This document shows, piece after piece, positions 15,862-24,259 of a stretch of DNA of 63,487 nt. The notes under the pieces were generated by a model that saw only the letters and a program-made list of their open reading frames with translations, searched no databases and was not told the origin of the DNA. The DNA is from Akkermansia sp. (lineage in GTDB: Bacteria; Verrucomicrobiota; Verrucomicrobiia; Verrucomicrobiales; Akkermansiaceae): NCBI GenBank assembly GCA_017399165.1, contig JAFQEF010000044.1, positions 1-63,487 on the forward strand, in the 5' to 3' direction. The position numbers and the translations under genes are program-made. The stretch's first letter is position 1. Every line of letters begins with the position of its first letter.

Positions 15862-17195
15862 GACTTGCAGGTGTTTTTGATATAGTTGATAAAGACACCC
15901 AGCCCTGCTCCTAACAGCCCGATGACGAGTAATGCCGGTATGTAATAAAGTGCCCCACGGGGGCTGCTGCCTGCGGCACCTGCGGTGTCTGCCCATTGTG
16001 TGGCGGCTGCCCAAAGGGTGGCGGAGAGTACAAGTGTGCCGCTGCCGATAATGGCCGCCTTGCGCGGGGTAGTGGGGGGAGGCGTGGTCAGGTAGCGCCG
16101 CGGGTCGAGGCTCTCTTGCGGTAATTGAGATTTTATACAGAAGAAGAGAGCCAGGAAGAGCCCTATGCTGCCCGCAGCCATGGCTATATCTACCCCGCTG
16201 GGGGTGTATGCCCCGTTGGTAAGCTTGATGGAGCGTTCTATAATGATATGTACGCGCTCTTGCCACATGCCCCAAAGGATGCCCAAGCTTATAGCCCCCA
16301 CAGCCAAGCGGTTGTAGCGCATTTTGCGGATGCTCAGCACTGCTGTGGGGAGCACGGTGTTGAACAGAAGCATGGTAGCATAGGTGTAGCCCCATAGTGA
16401 CGGCTCGGTGAGTAGCTCGTAGCCATAAAATAAACCTATTGCCCCACCCAGCGCGGCCGTGAGCTGTGCCATTTTAGCAATGACGCCGATGCGGCACCCT
16501 GTGCATAACGCGATGAGTTGCACGGCTGCCATGCCGGATAACAATGCTCCGCATACAAAATATGGCGGTATGATGACGCTTTGCCAACGCAGGATGAGGG
16601 CAAAGTCACTGCCCACAATGCTGTGTACCATAACGACGAGCGGGGTGAGTATACCCGCCATCAGCAGGCAACTGTGTGCCCAGAGCCTGCGGTGTTGAGC
16701 TTGCTGCGTATGCTCCCCCCTTATCCCCATGCAGAAAAAGAGGATGCTGAGCAGCAGGTATGAGGAGATAGCGGCGGCATCCCATACCAGGGCAGAAGCC
16801 AGCTCCGGCCACACGCTGCCGGGCATGGGCAGGGGGGCCATTTGCCACAGCATCCACGCTCGCCCCACATGCACCAGCGGAAAGACTGCTGCCGTGCACA
16901 CGGCGCAAAGTGTCATAAGCTCTGCATGCCGAGCAATGCTGCACCGCCAATGTTTGCCACTTAATAATAAGATGGCGGATATGAGCGTGCCGGCATGCCC
17001 CAGACCAATCCAAAAGACAAAGAGCACGATATCCCACCCCCAGGGTACGGCATTGTTTACCCCCAGTACGCCTACGCCCTCTGTGGCGATGCGAAGGGCG
17101 CTCCACCCCAGCCCCCAAGCAGCCAAGAGTATGCACAACAACACCGGCAACCATGGCAGGCGGCGTGGGGGGGCTGGCAGTGCTGTTTGGCTCAT
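15858..17195 (-). CDS. NrfD/PsrC-type quinol-oxidising membrane subunit (ActC-like)
   Basis: 445 residues with about ten membrane segments. VPWGWDIVLFVFWIGLGHAGTLIS and HSIVGSDFALILRWQS..IPPYFVCGALLSG are signature blocks of NrfD-like subunits of alternative complex III, which oxidise menaquinol. First gene of a three-gene operon with overlapping ATGA junctions. The iron-sulfur/molybdopterin-like subunit and multihaem subunit normally beside it (ActA, ActB) are not in the flanks. The start at 17195 is chosen because a promoter (17205-17233) ends 9 bp ahead; an ATG at 17246 lies upstream of that promoter. Confidence 0.85.
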   Translation of the reverse strand: MSQTALPAPPRRLPWLPVLLCILLAAWGLGWSALRIATEGVGVLGVNNAVPWGWDIVLFVFWIGLGHAGTLISAILLLSGKHWRCSIARHAELMTLCAVCTAAVFPLVHVGRAWMLWQMAPLPMPGSVWPELASALVWDAAAISSYLLLSILFFCMGIRGEHTQQAQHRRLWAHSCLLMAGILTPLVVMVHSIVGSDFALILRWQSVIIPPYFVCGALLSGMAAVQLIALCTGCRIGVIAKMAQLTAALGGAIGLFYGYELLTEPSLWGYTYATMLLFNTVLPTAVLSIRKMRYNRLAVGAISLGILWGMWQERVHIIIERSIKLTNGAYTPSGVDIAMAAGSIGLFLALFFCIKSQLPQESLDPRRYLTTPPPTTPRKAAIIGSGTLVLSATLWAAATQWADTAGAAGSSPRGALYYIPALLVIGLLGAGLGVFINYIKNTCKS

Positions 17196-17204
17196 ACGTG
17201 CCGT

Positions 17205-17233
17205 ATTGTAGCAAATGACGGGCGGTCCCGCAA
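17205..17233 (-). promoter_or_regulatory. Promoter of the NrfD/cytochrome c operon
   Basis: Minus strand TTGCGG (17228-17233), 17 bp, TACAAT (17205-17210) with TG before it. Transcription would begin at or within a few bases of the ATG, giving a leaderless or nearly leaderless message. Confidence 0.6.
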
Positions 17234-17286
17234 GCATCAAAGCCACTTGTTTTTGAAGGTTTCATGCCATGGGGTGTCTGTACTGC

Positions 17287-18393
17287 ATGAGGCAATATGT
17301 AATGCTTTTATTGGTGAGTACGCTTGGGTTGAGTGCATGCAAGCGAGAAGCGGCGCCCACAGAGGAGACTTTGCCCGCGTATACGGTTACGGTTGGGCAC
17401 CCCACGGTGGGTAATGTTACGGTGTACCGAGACTGGATTGGCCACTTGGAGGCCGATGTAGCTGCCGAGGTGTTGCCGCGTGTGGAGGGCTATGTGCTGG
17501 AGCGCTTGTTTACCAATGGGCAGACGGTGGAAAAAGGGCAGGTGCTTTATCAGCTGGATGATACCTTGTACGCCGAGGCTTTGCAGCAAGCGCAACAGCA
17601 GGAGGCTCAGGCTGCTGCCAACGCGCAGGAGGCTGCACAGAATGTGGAGTATTACCGCCCGCTGGTGAAAGATGGCTCCGTTGCCCGCCAAACGTTTACG
17701 GAGGCGCAGCGCAAGGCGGAGGCGGCACAGGCTGCTTTGCAGGCTGCCCGTGCAGCGGTAGCGCAGGCAAAATCTAATGTGGAGTACTGTACCCTGCGCT
17801 CCCCGTTGAATGGGATTGCAGGCTTTGCTCGGGCGGATGTCGGTAGCTTTGTTTCCCCTGGTGGTGCGCCCATGGTGACGGTGAGCAGTGTGCAGCCCAT
17901 CAGGGTTAGTTTCAGCATCAGCGAGCAGGATTGGCTTAACCAGGGTGGAGTAAATGGTACCTTGCGCCCCGGGGCAGAGGTGCAGGTGCAAACGGCCAAT
18001 GGCTCCGTATACCCGCATTCTGCCCGCATTACCGGGGTGGATAATGAGGTGTCTGCCACCATGGGTACGTTGCAAATGGATGCCTTGTTGGAGAACCCGC
18101 AAGCCCTGTTGCGCCCCGGCATGTATGTAACCGTGCGTGCTGCCGTGGCGGAGTATAGGAATGCGTTGTTGGTGCCGCAATCTGCCGTGGTATCCGTGCA
18201 GGGGCAGCAATTTGTGCTTACTTTGGATTCGGCAAATAAAGTGAGTATGGTTCCTGTTACCACGGGGGCTCTGCAGGGGGAGAATATTGTGGTGCGTGGT
18301 GCAATCTCCCCGCAATCCCTCATCGTGACCTCCGGTACGCAACAGGCCATGATGGCGGCCGCCGGCCGCGCTGTGCTTAAGGTGGAAAAGTAA
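17287..18393 (+). CDS. RND efflux periplasmic adaptor (membrane fusion protein), lipoprotein
   Basis: 368 residues. Signal with lipobox LSAC, then a split biotinyl-lipoyl domain (VEGYVLERLFTNGQTVEKGQVLYQLDD and SPLNGIAGFARADVGSFVSPG), a coiled-coil hairpin rich in Ala/Gln between them, and a beta-barrel. This is the AcrA/MexA family, which joins an inner-membrane RND pump to an outer-membrane channel. No pump or TolC gene follows; the next gene is convergent thiD. A Met at 17269 is possible but adds no signal sequence. It may partner with a pump encoded elsewhere. Confidence 0.9.
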   Translation: MRQYVMLLLVSTLGLSACKREAAPTEETLPAYTVTVGHPTVGNVTVYRDWIGHLEADVAAEVLPRVEGYVLERLFTNGQTVEKGQVLYQLDDTLYAEALQQAQQQEAQAAANAQEAAQNVEYYRPLVKDGSVARQTFTEAQRKAEAAQAALQAARAAVAQAKSNVEYCTLRSPLNGIAGFARADVGSFVSPGGAPMVTVSSVQPIRVSFSISEQDWLNQGGVNGTLRPGAEVQVQTANGSVYPHSARITGVDNEVSATMGTLQMDALLENPQALLRPGMYVTVRAAVAEYRNALLVPQSAVVSVQGQQFVLTLDSANKVSMVPVTTGALQGENIVVRGAISPQSLIVTSGTQQAMMAAAGRAVLKVEK

Positions 18394-18424
18394 ATAAATG
18401 AGTGAGTGTGCAGGGAGCCTGCGT

Positions 18425-19210
18425 TTATTCCCCGTGGTGGTTCACTGCCCAAAGCTCGCCGAGTTTATGGGATGAGGCGATGGCGCGGGTGATGTATTGC
18501 AGGGAGAGCTCTACGGCTTGCACCAAGTTGTGCCCGTGCGCTAAATGCGCGGCAATGGCAGAGGAGAGAGTGCAGCCTGTGCCGTGGGTGGAGATGCCGA
18601 GAGTACGCGGGTGTGCCCAGCTGTGGCAGGTGCCGTCTTTTTGTACCAGAATATCCGTGCAGGTGTTGCCGCCCAAATGCCCGCCCTTGGCCAGTACGGC
18701 GCAGTTGTAGCGGCGGGTGAGTTGCAGGGCTGCTTGTTGCAGGTCATCTGCCGTGGAGATGGGCTCTGTTGTGCCGAGCAGTTTGATGAGCTCATCCAGA
18801 TTAGGGGTGAGCAGGGTGGTGCGTGGCATGAGGTTTTGCTCATACACGCTGATGGCTGCTTGCAGCATGAGCGGCTCACCGGCGGTGGCTATCATGACGG
18901 GGTCCACCACTATGGGGCCGTTATAGTCTGCCAGCTCGGCCGTGACGGCTTGCACAATCTCCGGGCTGTAAAGCATGCCTGTTTTGATGGCTGCCACGGG
19001 AAAGTTTTGCAGGCAAATGCGCACTTGGTCTGCCACGAATTGTGGCTCCATGGCTACAATGCCCTCCACCTTGCCGGGTACCTCGCTCACCACGCAGGTG
19101 ACGGCGGTGAGGGGGTAACACCCCAAGGCAAAACCGGCTTTGAGGTCTGCCTGCAAGCCTGCGCCTGCGGAGCAGTCTGAACCGGCGATGCTGAGGTAGA
19201 CGGGGGTCAT
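18425..19210 (-). CDS. thiD: Hydroxymethylpyrimidine/phosphomethylpyrimidine kinase
   Basis: Ribokinase-fold enzyme of thiamine synthesis that phosphorylates HMP and HMP-P. 261 residues. Seen: substrate loop IAGSDCSAGAGLQADLKAG; PIVVDPVMIATAGEPL; LTPNLDEL; VLAKGGHLGG; and the anion-hole/catalytic GTGCTLSSAIAAHLA. Its start overlaps the gatA stop (ATGA, 19207-19210). No TPP riboswitch was recognised, consistent with its position inside an operon. A pyridoxine kinase role is less likely given the family motifs. Confidence 0.92.
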   Translation of the reverse strand: MTPVYLSIAGSDCSAGAGLQADLKAGFALGCYPLTAVTCVVSEVPGKVEGIVAMEPQFVADQVRICLQNFPVAAIKTGMLYSPEIVQAVTAELADYNGPIVVDPVMIATAGEPLMLQAAISVYEQNLMPRTTLLTPNLDELIKLLGTTEPISTADDLQQAALQLTRRYNCAVLAKGGHLGGNTCTDILVQKDGTCHSWAHPRTLGISTHGTGCTLSSAIAAHLAHGHNLVQAVELSLQYITRAIASSHKLGELWAVNHHGE

Positions 19211-20613
19211 GACAGGGCGTTTTCTAGGGCGGAGGCTACGCGCAGCAGGTCTGCCTCTGCAAAGTGTTTGCCGAGCAGCTGGATGCCGATGGGCAGGGCA
19301 CCCTCTTGCGGCGTGGGTATGGAGATGCCGGGTAACCCGGCCAAGTTGGCGGGGATGGTGTAAATATCTGCCAAATAAACTTGCAGGGGGCTCATGTTTG
19401 TGTCGTGAAGCAGGGGGGCTGCCGTGGGCGCCACGGGGCCGAGGATGAAGTCCACCTTGTCAAAGGCATTGGCAAAATCCTGCGCTACCAGGGCACGCAC
19501 TTTTTGGGCTTTGGCGTAGTAGGCATCGTAGAAACCGCTGGAGAGCACATAGGTGCCGAGGATGATGCGGCGTTTGACTTCTGCGCCGAATCCCTCTGCA
19601 CGAGAGCGGCTGTAGAGGTCATCCAACCCGTTGGTGTTTTCTGCACGGTAGCCGTAGCGGATGCCGTCGAAACGGGAGAGGTTGCTGGAGGCCTCTGCAC
19701 AGGCTATAATATAATAGGCGGCTACAACGGCCTCTGAGTGGGGCAGGGAGACCTCCACAATTTCTGCCCCCAGCTCGGTGAGTTTTTGAACGGCCAGATT
19801 AATGGCGGCGGTTACCTGCGGGGAGTTTCCACTGCTGAGGTACTCTTTGGGTAACCCGATGCGCACCCCGGCAATGCTTTGTCCGAGCTTGGCGGTGAAG
19901 TCCTCTGTAGCGTGGGTGGATGAGGTGGAGTCCTTGGCGTCATGCCCGCACAGGGCGTTGAGGAGCAGGGCTGCGTCTTCCACATTTTGTGTGAGCGGGC
20001 CGATTTGATCCAGCGAGGATGCGAAGGCTACCAAGCCATAGCGGGAGATGCGACCATAGGTGGGTTTCATGCCCACGATGCCACAGTGAGAGGCCGGCTG
20101 GCGGATGGAGCCACCGGTGTCTGACCCAAGGGCTGCAATAGCCATGCCGCCTGCTACAGCTGCAGCGGAGCCGCTGGAGGAACCACCCGGCACGTGCCCG
20201 GGGGCAGCGGGGTTCTCCGTGTGCCCGTAGGCAGAGTTTTGACCGGCGGAGCCCATGGCGAATTCATCCATATTAGCTCGGCCGAAGGGAATAGCCCCGG
20301 CAGCCTTCAGTTTAGTGACGGCGGTGGCATCATATGGGGATACAAAGTTGTGCAGCATTTTAGAGGCGCAGCGCGTGGGCTCCCCCTGCATACAGATGTT
20401 GTCTTTTACGGCAATGGGGATGCCACCCAGCGGCTGGCTGAGGTCCGCCTTGGCGGCGGCGGCCAGAGCGGCATCCGTGTTGTAGGAGATATAGGCGTTG
20501 ATGCCGGGGTTTTTCGCATCGGTAATGCGGGCGAGTTCCTGCACCAGTTCTGTGGGCGTGATTTGCCCTGCCGTGAGTTGCTTGCGCCAATGGGATATGG
20601 AACCGTAAAGCAT
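19207..20613 (-). CDS. gatA: Glutamyl-tRNA(Gln) amidotransferase subunit A
   Basis: Amidase that supplies ammonia to convert Glu-tRNA(Gln) (or Asp-tRNA(Asn)) to the amide form. 468 residues. The Ser-cisSer-Lys triad is visible: Lys in GIPIAVKDNI, the GGSSSGSAAAVAGG loop, and GSDTGGSIRQPASHCGIVGMKPTYG. It follows gatC by 10 bp and overlaps thiD. gatB is not in the window. Confidence 0.97.
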   Translation of the reverse strand: MLYGSISHWRKQLTAGQITPTELVQELARITDAKNPGINAYISYNTDAALAAAAKADLSQPLGGIPIAVKDNICMQGEPTRCASKMLHNFVSPYDATAVTKLKAAGAIPFGRANMDEFAMGSAGQNSAYGHTENPAAPGHVPGGSSSGSAAAVAGGMAIAALGSDTGGSIRQPASHCGIVGMKPTYGRISRYGLVAFASSLDQIGPLTQNVEDAALLLNALCGHDAKDSTSSTHATEDFTAKLGQSIAGVRIGLPKEYLSSGNSPQVTAAINLAVQKLTELGAEIVEVSLPHSEAVVAAYYIIACAEASSNLSRFDGIRYGYRAENTNGLDDLYSRSRAEGFGAEVKRRIILGTYVLSSGFYDAYYAKAQKVRALVAQDFANAFDKVDFILGPVAPTAAPLLHDTNMSPLQVYLADIYTIPANLAGLPGISIPTPQEGALPIGIQLLGKHFAEADLLRVASALENALS

Positions 20614-20623
20614 GGTGGAAAAA

Positions 20624-20920
20624 TCAGTGTGCGGATTCTACTACTTTGGGGACACGGAACTGGCCGTCTTCTTCTGCGGGGGCATTTGCCAAAGCAGCCT
20701 CGTTGCTCAGGCTTTGCTCGGCGGTATCCGTACGCACGGCATCAAATACAGGCAGCGGGTGGTACATGGGCTCTACGCCGGTGGTGTCCCACTCCCCTAA
20801 TTGGGCTACATACCCCAAAATACGATTGAGGTCTGCGGAAAAACGCTCGGTTTCCTCTGCTGTGAGGTCAAGCTTGGCCAGTTTGGCAATGTAGGCTACA
20901 TCGATTTGCGGCGTATCCAT
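20624..20920 (-). CDS. gatC: Glutamyl-tRNA(Gln) amidotransferase subunit C
   Basis: 98 residues with the family start IDVAYIAKLAKLDLTAEETERFSADLNRILGYV and the C-terminal FRVPKVVES. It wraps GatA and GatB and stabilises the complex. First of gatC-gatA-thiD; two small membrane genes lie directly upstream. Confidence 0.95.
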   Translation of the reverse strand: MDTPQIDVAYIAKLAKLDLTAEETERFSADLNRILGYVAQLGEWDTTGVEPMYHPLPVFDAVRTDTAEQSLSNEAALANAPAEEDGQFRVPKVVESAH

Positions 20921-20929
20921 GGTGGTAAA

Positions 20930-21238
20930 TCAGGCTTGGTTGAGTAGATAAATGGTCAGCTGGTAGAGTACGTAGATAGAACCTGCTAAAAAGGCGAGTA
21001 AAATGATGTTCTCAATGAGCAGGTTGCGGCTTTGCCCTGTGACGTGGTGCACGCTGATGTCTCTCGTTTTGTGGCGGGTGGTGCCTCTCTCTTCCTCCAA
21101 CGGGGCAAGTACATTTTTGCCGTAACGCATGGCGCGTCGCTGCGTGGCACTCTCTGCCCCATGTGCGCCGGGGGTGTGGCGCAATTCTGCCTCTGTTAGT
21201 GCGTATTGTTGCTGTCTGCTGATGCGTTTCTGTGCCAT
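20930..21238 (-). CDS. Unknown small protein with a C-terminal membrane helix
   Basis: 102 residues: a charged, Arg/His-rich first three quarters, then one helix (LLIENIILLAFLAGSIYVLYQLTIYLL) at the end, so probably tail-anchored. It ends 9 bp before gatC and starts 2 bp after the 21241 gene. No family recognised. Confidence 0.7.
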   Translation of the reverse strand: MAQKRISRQQQYALTEAELRHTPGAHGAESATQRRAMRYGKNVLAPLEEERGTTRHKTRDISVHHVTGQSRNLLIENIILLAFLAGSIYVLYQLTIYLLNQA

Positions 21239-21240
21239 AA

Positions 21241-21879
21241 TTAAGATGCTGTTGCCAGTGTATATATGCCCCAGGTGATGAGGAGGAGCAAGAAGAGCGG
21301 CAAGTGGAATGCCAGCCCGCGCAGCATTTCTTCTTTAATGTGTTTCATGCCGAACTGCTCCTTGGGCTCTTCTTCCCCGGGTTTGTTGTGGAAAACTGTG
21401 GTGTGCCTGTATTCGCGCCCGCACGCGTACGCCTCGTGAAAGTCGTTATCGGCGCGGTCGAGCTTGGGTAGGGCTTCTCTGAGACGCTCTTTGACGGTCT
21501 CCGGTGCCCATTGTTGTGGTTGCAGAGAGGAAAGGATTTGCAGATGGCGCTGGAAACACTCGCACACTTGTGCCATCTCTCGGTGCTCTCGCTCCATGCT
21601 GTCCATGTCTCGGGAGATGCGGCGTACTGCATTGTGAATGCGTTGCCCTACCTCGTTTAAATCTGCATTGAAATTGGTTTTGCGCATGGTGTTTTCCTCC
21701 AGCTCACGACTGCGGGTTTCGCTCTCCATGCGTTGCTGTTCAAATAATTCTGCCTGTTGGCGCAGTCGCTCGGCTTGCTCCATCATGCGCTCGGGTGTGT
21801 GCATGAAGCTATCTGTGCTGTCCGGCGTCAGTTCCATCTGCCGGTATGGTGAGCGTGCTGTTTGGTCTCCTATGGGCAT
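21241..21879 (-). CDS. Unknown coiled-coil protein with a C-terminal membrane helix
   Basis: 212 residues from Met at 21879. A long heptad-like region (EQAERLRQQAELFEQQRMESETRSRELEEN) is followed by a mixed domain and a C-terminal helix (FHLPLFLLLLITWGIYTLAT). Same layout as the next gene: cytoplasmic head, C-terminal anchor. The two may form a pair. An in-frame upstream codon at 21939 is possible but its extra residues look unlike a natural start. Confidence 0.7.
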   Translation of the reverse strand: MPIGDQTARSPYRQMELTPDSTDSFMHTPERMMEQAERLRQQAELFEQQRMESETRSRELEENTMRKTNFNADLNEVGQRIHNAVRRISRDMDSMEREHREMAQVCECFQRHLQILSSLQPQQWAPETVKERLREALPKLDRADNDFHEAYACGREYRHTTVFHNKPGEEEPKEQFGMKHIKEEMLRGLAFHLPLFLLLLITWGIYTLATAS

Positions 21880-21992
21880 ATTTTGTGTTATGCGTGAAAA
21901 AGCTAAAGAAAAGTTAAGCAAATTCACCGCGTTTGTCAAGCATTAAGGTGTGCATGCTCATTAAAAAATGAAGTAGGGATGAAAAGCAGGTA

Positions 21993-22019
21993 AAAAAGAA
22001 CCCCGGATGAAACCGGGGT
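21993..22019 (-). terminator. tRNA-Gly(CCC) terminator
   Basis: Stem ACCCCGG/CCGGGGT (22000-22006 with 22013-22019) followed on the minus strand by TCTTTTTT, directly after the tRNA 3' end. Confidence 0.85.
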
Positions 22020-22024
22020 GGGAA

Positions 22025-22095
22025 TACGGGCGACGGGAATCGAACCCGTGTCTCATGCTTGGGAAGCACGCGTCCTACCATTGAACGACGCCCGC
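22025..22095 (-). tRNA. tRNA-Gly(CCC)
   Basis: Cloverleaf of 71 nt: acceptor GCGGGCG/CGCCCGT with a G-U end pair, anticodon loop TTCCCAA (anticodon CCC), T arm ACGGG-TTCGATT-CCCGT. CCA not encoded. Divergent from tRNA-Gly(TCC) 131 bp away. Confidence 0.95.
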
Positions 22096-22107
22096 GTAAC
22101 GGGGCGC

Positions 22108-22136
22108 AGTATACGTGAACAGTGGGTGAAAGTCAA
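22108..22136 (-). promoter_or_regulatory. tRNA-Gly(CCC) promoter
   Basis: Minus strand TTGACT (22131-22136), 17 bp, TATACT (22108-22113), 12 bp ahead of the tRNA. Confidence 0.75.
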
Positions 22137-22184
22137 GAGAAAACTGAAAAAATTAAAAAAATTAGCATAATATAGAAATTATGC

Positions 22185-22212
22185 TTGCATTTTGGTAACA
22201 AATTGGTAAAAT
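22185..22212 (+). promoter_or_regulatory. tRNA-Gly(TCC) promoter, probably also serving the exopolysaccharide genes
   Basis: TTGCAT (22185-22190), 16 bp, TAAAAT (22207-22212), 14 bp ahead of the tRNA. No terminator or second promoter fits between the tRNA and the gene that starts 28 bp after it. Confidence 0.65.
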
Positions 22213-22226
22213 TGCCCCGTCAAAGC

Positions 22227-22297
22227 GCGGGTATAGCTTAATGGCAAAGCTCCAGCCTTCCAAGCTGGCCATGCGGGTTCGATTCCCGCTACCCGCT
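22227..22297 (+). tRNA. tRNA-Gly(TCC)
   Basis: Cloverleaf of 71 nt: acceptor GCGGGTA/TACCCGC, anticodon stem CCAGC/GCTGG with loop CTTCCAA (anticodon TCC), T arm GCGGG-TTCGATT-CCCGC. CCA not encoded. Confidence 0.96.
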
Positions 22298-22325
22298 TCT
22301 GTTCAATAGATAGAAGAGAATAATT

Positions 22326-22946
22326 ATGAAGACGACCTACCTTGCGATTGCTCTGATGATGGGCATGCTTGCGGCCCCTGTGATGGCTGCTACTCCTGCG
22401 TGGAATGAGGCTGTAGCTCTTTCTGCTCAAGATTCTAAGGCTTCTCTTGCAGATCTTTGCAATGCTGTATACAAGGCTGCTAAGGAGGATCCTGAAAAGT
22501 CTGCTTTGCTGTACGAAACGGTGCTTGCTCAGCGTACCAACTGGACATCTTCCCAGTGCTATGCTATCCTGCGCGCCATTCTCTTGGCTTTCCCTGGTGA
22601 TGTAGCCTGTAACATTGGTACTTATGTTCGCAAGTATCAGGATGCTAAGGGTTCTGCTATTAAGGGGCAGAAGGTGCAGCGTGCTCGCTATTCTGCAACG
22701 ATTCTTTCTTCTTCTGTGACAGAGGCTCAGTTCTACGGTCTGTTGGATGCTCTTTATAATGCTTCCCTGAATGAGGGGGTTGCTGATAACACGGTTGCTT
22801 CCATTCTTCCGACGGTTACCGGTGTGTATGAGACATCTTTTGATGCTGCTGTAACAAACGATGATGGCCGTTTGGATACGGATGGCGAGATGCCTGCGTT
22901 TAACGGCATGATGCCGACTCCTCCGCCTACTTCTCCCAATAATTAA
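22326..22946 (+). CDS. Secreted protein of unknown function at the start of the exopolysaccharide block
   Basis: 206 residues with a Sec signal (MKTTYLAIALMMGMLAAPVMAAT). The mature part is mostly helical and Ala/Ser-rich with no recognised domain, and ends in a flexible Pro/Asn tail. It starts 28 bp after tRNA-Gly(TCC) with AGAAGAG as a weak ribosome site. The outer-membrane barrel gene follows by 35 bp. Codons here prefer T in third positions compared with the GC-rich genes to the left. A periplasmic role in polymer export is inferred from position only. Confidence 0.8.
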   Translation: MKTTYLAIALMMGMLAAPVMAATPAWNEAVALSAQDSKASLADLCNAVYKAAKEDPEKSALLYETVLAQRTNWTSSQCYAILRAILLAFPGDVACNIGTYVRKYQDAKGSAIKGQKVQRARYSATILSSSVTEAQFYGLLDALYNASLNEGVADNTVASILPTVTGVYETSFDAAVTNDDGRLDTDGEMPAFNGMMPTPPPTSPNN

Positions 22947-22981
22947 TGACTGTCTGCTAACAAACTATAAATTGTATAACA

Positions 22982-24190
22982 ATGAAATCAACAATTTTTA
23001 AAGCACTTGTCCTCTCCGGTTTGCTCTCTGTGAGCGCTTTCGGCCTTAGTCTTTATGATGCAGCTCCTCCTATTGGCCTGCCTGAGTCTCATGCCATGAA
23101 ATATGGTGTGTATATGAGTGCCGGCTATGATTCTAACTTGAACAACGAATCAAATGGTGATCGTGAGGATGGCGGTTTTGTGCGTTATGGTGTGACTGCT
23201 TCGTACGCTGATTACGAAACAGTTACCAAGAAAACCTTCACTGCTCGCCTTGGTGCTCAATTGTATAATAAGACTGCAAATGGTACGGATGAGAGAAACT
23301 TCTCCGATATTTCCGTGTCTGCTACTTTGAGCCATGCCTTCTCTGCCGGTAGTCAGTATACCGCAAACTTCTCTTTGTCTTATATGCCTGATCCTGACTA
23401 TTCTAACGGTATTTCCTCTGCTAATACTCAAGGTGATTGTTTGACGTGGAATATCAGTAGCTCCTATTCTCGTATGATTGACTGCCGTTGGAGCTGGACG
23501 GCAAATGTAAGCTACAACGGTAACGTGTATACTGATTCCCGCTATGAGCAGGATGACCGCACCTATCTTTCCGGTGGCCTTTCTTTGAACCTTCGTAAGG
23601 ATGCTCGTACGACTTATGGTTTAAACACTACGTGGAGAAAGGAAGACCGTAGCGAAGGTTACGATTCTGACAGCTGGTTCACCAATCTCTCCATTGCTCA
23701 TTCTCTCAGCCCGACGGACAGTATGAGCCTGAGTGTGGGTTCTCAAGCTAAATTCATTGATGGCGACAATAAACTTTATCCTACCTTGAATTTCACTTAT
23801 CGCCGTCAAATGACGAAGGGGGTGAGTGCATCCGCATATGTTGCATACTCCAATGAAAATATTGATACGTATTCTCGTTGGGGTGGAAGTAACTATCGTT
23901 CTAACGAGACATGGCGTGTTGGTATGAATGCCTCTTACGTGCTTACTCCGAAAGTGTCTTTTAATGCCGGTACTTCTCTTTTGTTCTCCCAATATTCAAA
24001 GGGAACAAACGGGGCTCGTGATTATGACCGTCATACATGGACTGCTTCCGTTGGTATGAGGTATGTATTCACTGATAACCTTTCCGGTGATATTAACTAT
24101 ACATACACGTATGGCGACCACGGTGATATTTCCCCGATAGATCATTATAATCGAGACGTGATCTCGGCCGGTTTAACATATTCATTCTGA
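22982..24190 (+). CDS. Outer-membrane beta-barrel protein
   Basis: 402 residues. A Sec signal (SGLLSVSAFGLS) is followed by many alternating strands rich in Tyr, Ser, Asn and Thr, with aromatic girdles, and it ends in AGLTYSF, a typical C-terminal barrel signal ending in Phe. Family not certain; barrels in this position often serve as the outer-membrane channel or anchor of an exopolysaccharide system. A strong terminator follows. Confidence 0.8.
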   Translation: MKSTIFKALVLSGLLSVSAFGLSLYDAAPPIGLPESHAMKYGVYMSAGYDSNLNNESNGDREDGGFVRYGVTASYADYETVTKKTFTARLGAQLYNKTANGTDERNFSDISVSATLSHAFSAGSQYTANFSLSYMPDPDYSNGISSANTQGDCLTWNISSSYSRMIDCRWSWTANVSYNGNVYTDSRYEQDDRTYLSGGLSLNLRKDARTTYGLNTTWRKEDRSEGYDSDSWFTNLSIAHSLSPTDSMSLSVGSQAKFIDGDNKLYPTLNFTYRRQMTKGVSASAYVAYSNENIDTYSRWGGSNYRSNETWRVGMNASYVLTPKVSFNAGTSLLFSQYSKGTNGARDYDRHTWTASVGMRYVFTDNLSGDINYTYTYGDHGDISPIDHYNRDVISAGLTYSF

Positions 24191-24201
24191 TGAATTTTAA
24201 T

Positions 24202-24245
24202 AGGATGGAATCCGGCTTTGTAAGCCTGATTCCATCCTTGTTTTT
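24202..24245 (+). terminator. Terminator after the beta-barrel gene
   Basis: Stem AGGATGGAATC/GATTCCATCCT (24202-24212 with 24228-24238), an inner GGC/GCC pair, then TGTTTTTA. It lies 15 bp before the BY-kinase start, so expression of the kinase gene needs read-through or a promoter inside the stem region. Confidence 0.8.
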
Positions 24246-24259
24246 ACATATATAGGTAT

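Noticed and set aside
17196..17246. Upstream start for the NrfD-like gene
   Set aside because: A good promoter lies between this ATG and 17195, so RNA from it would not contain the codon.
19211..20930. TPP riboswitch for thiD
   Set aside because: thiD is inside the gatC-gatA operon and no thi-box sequence was seen upstream.
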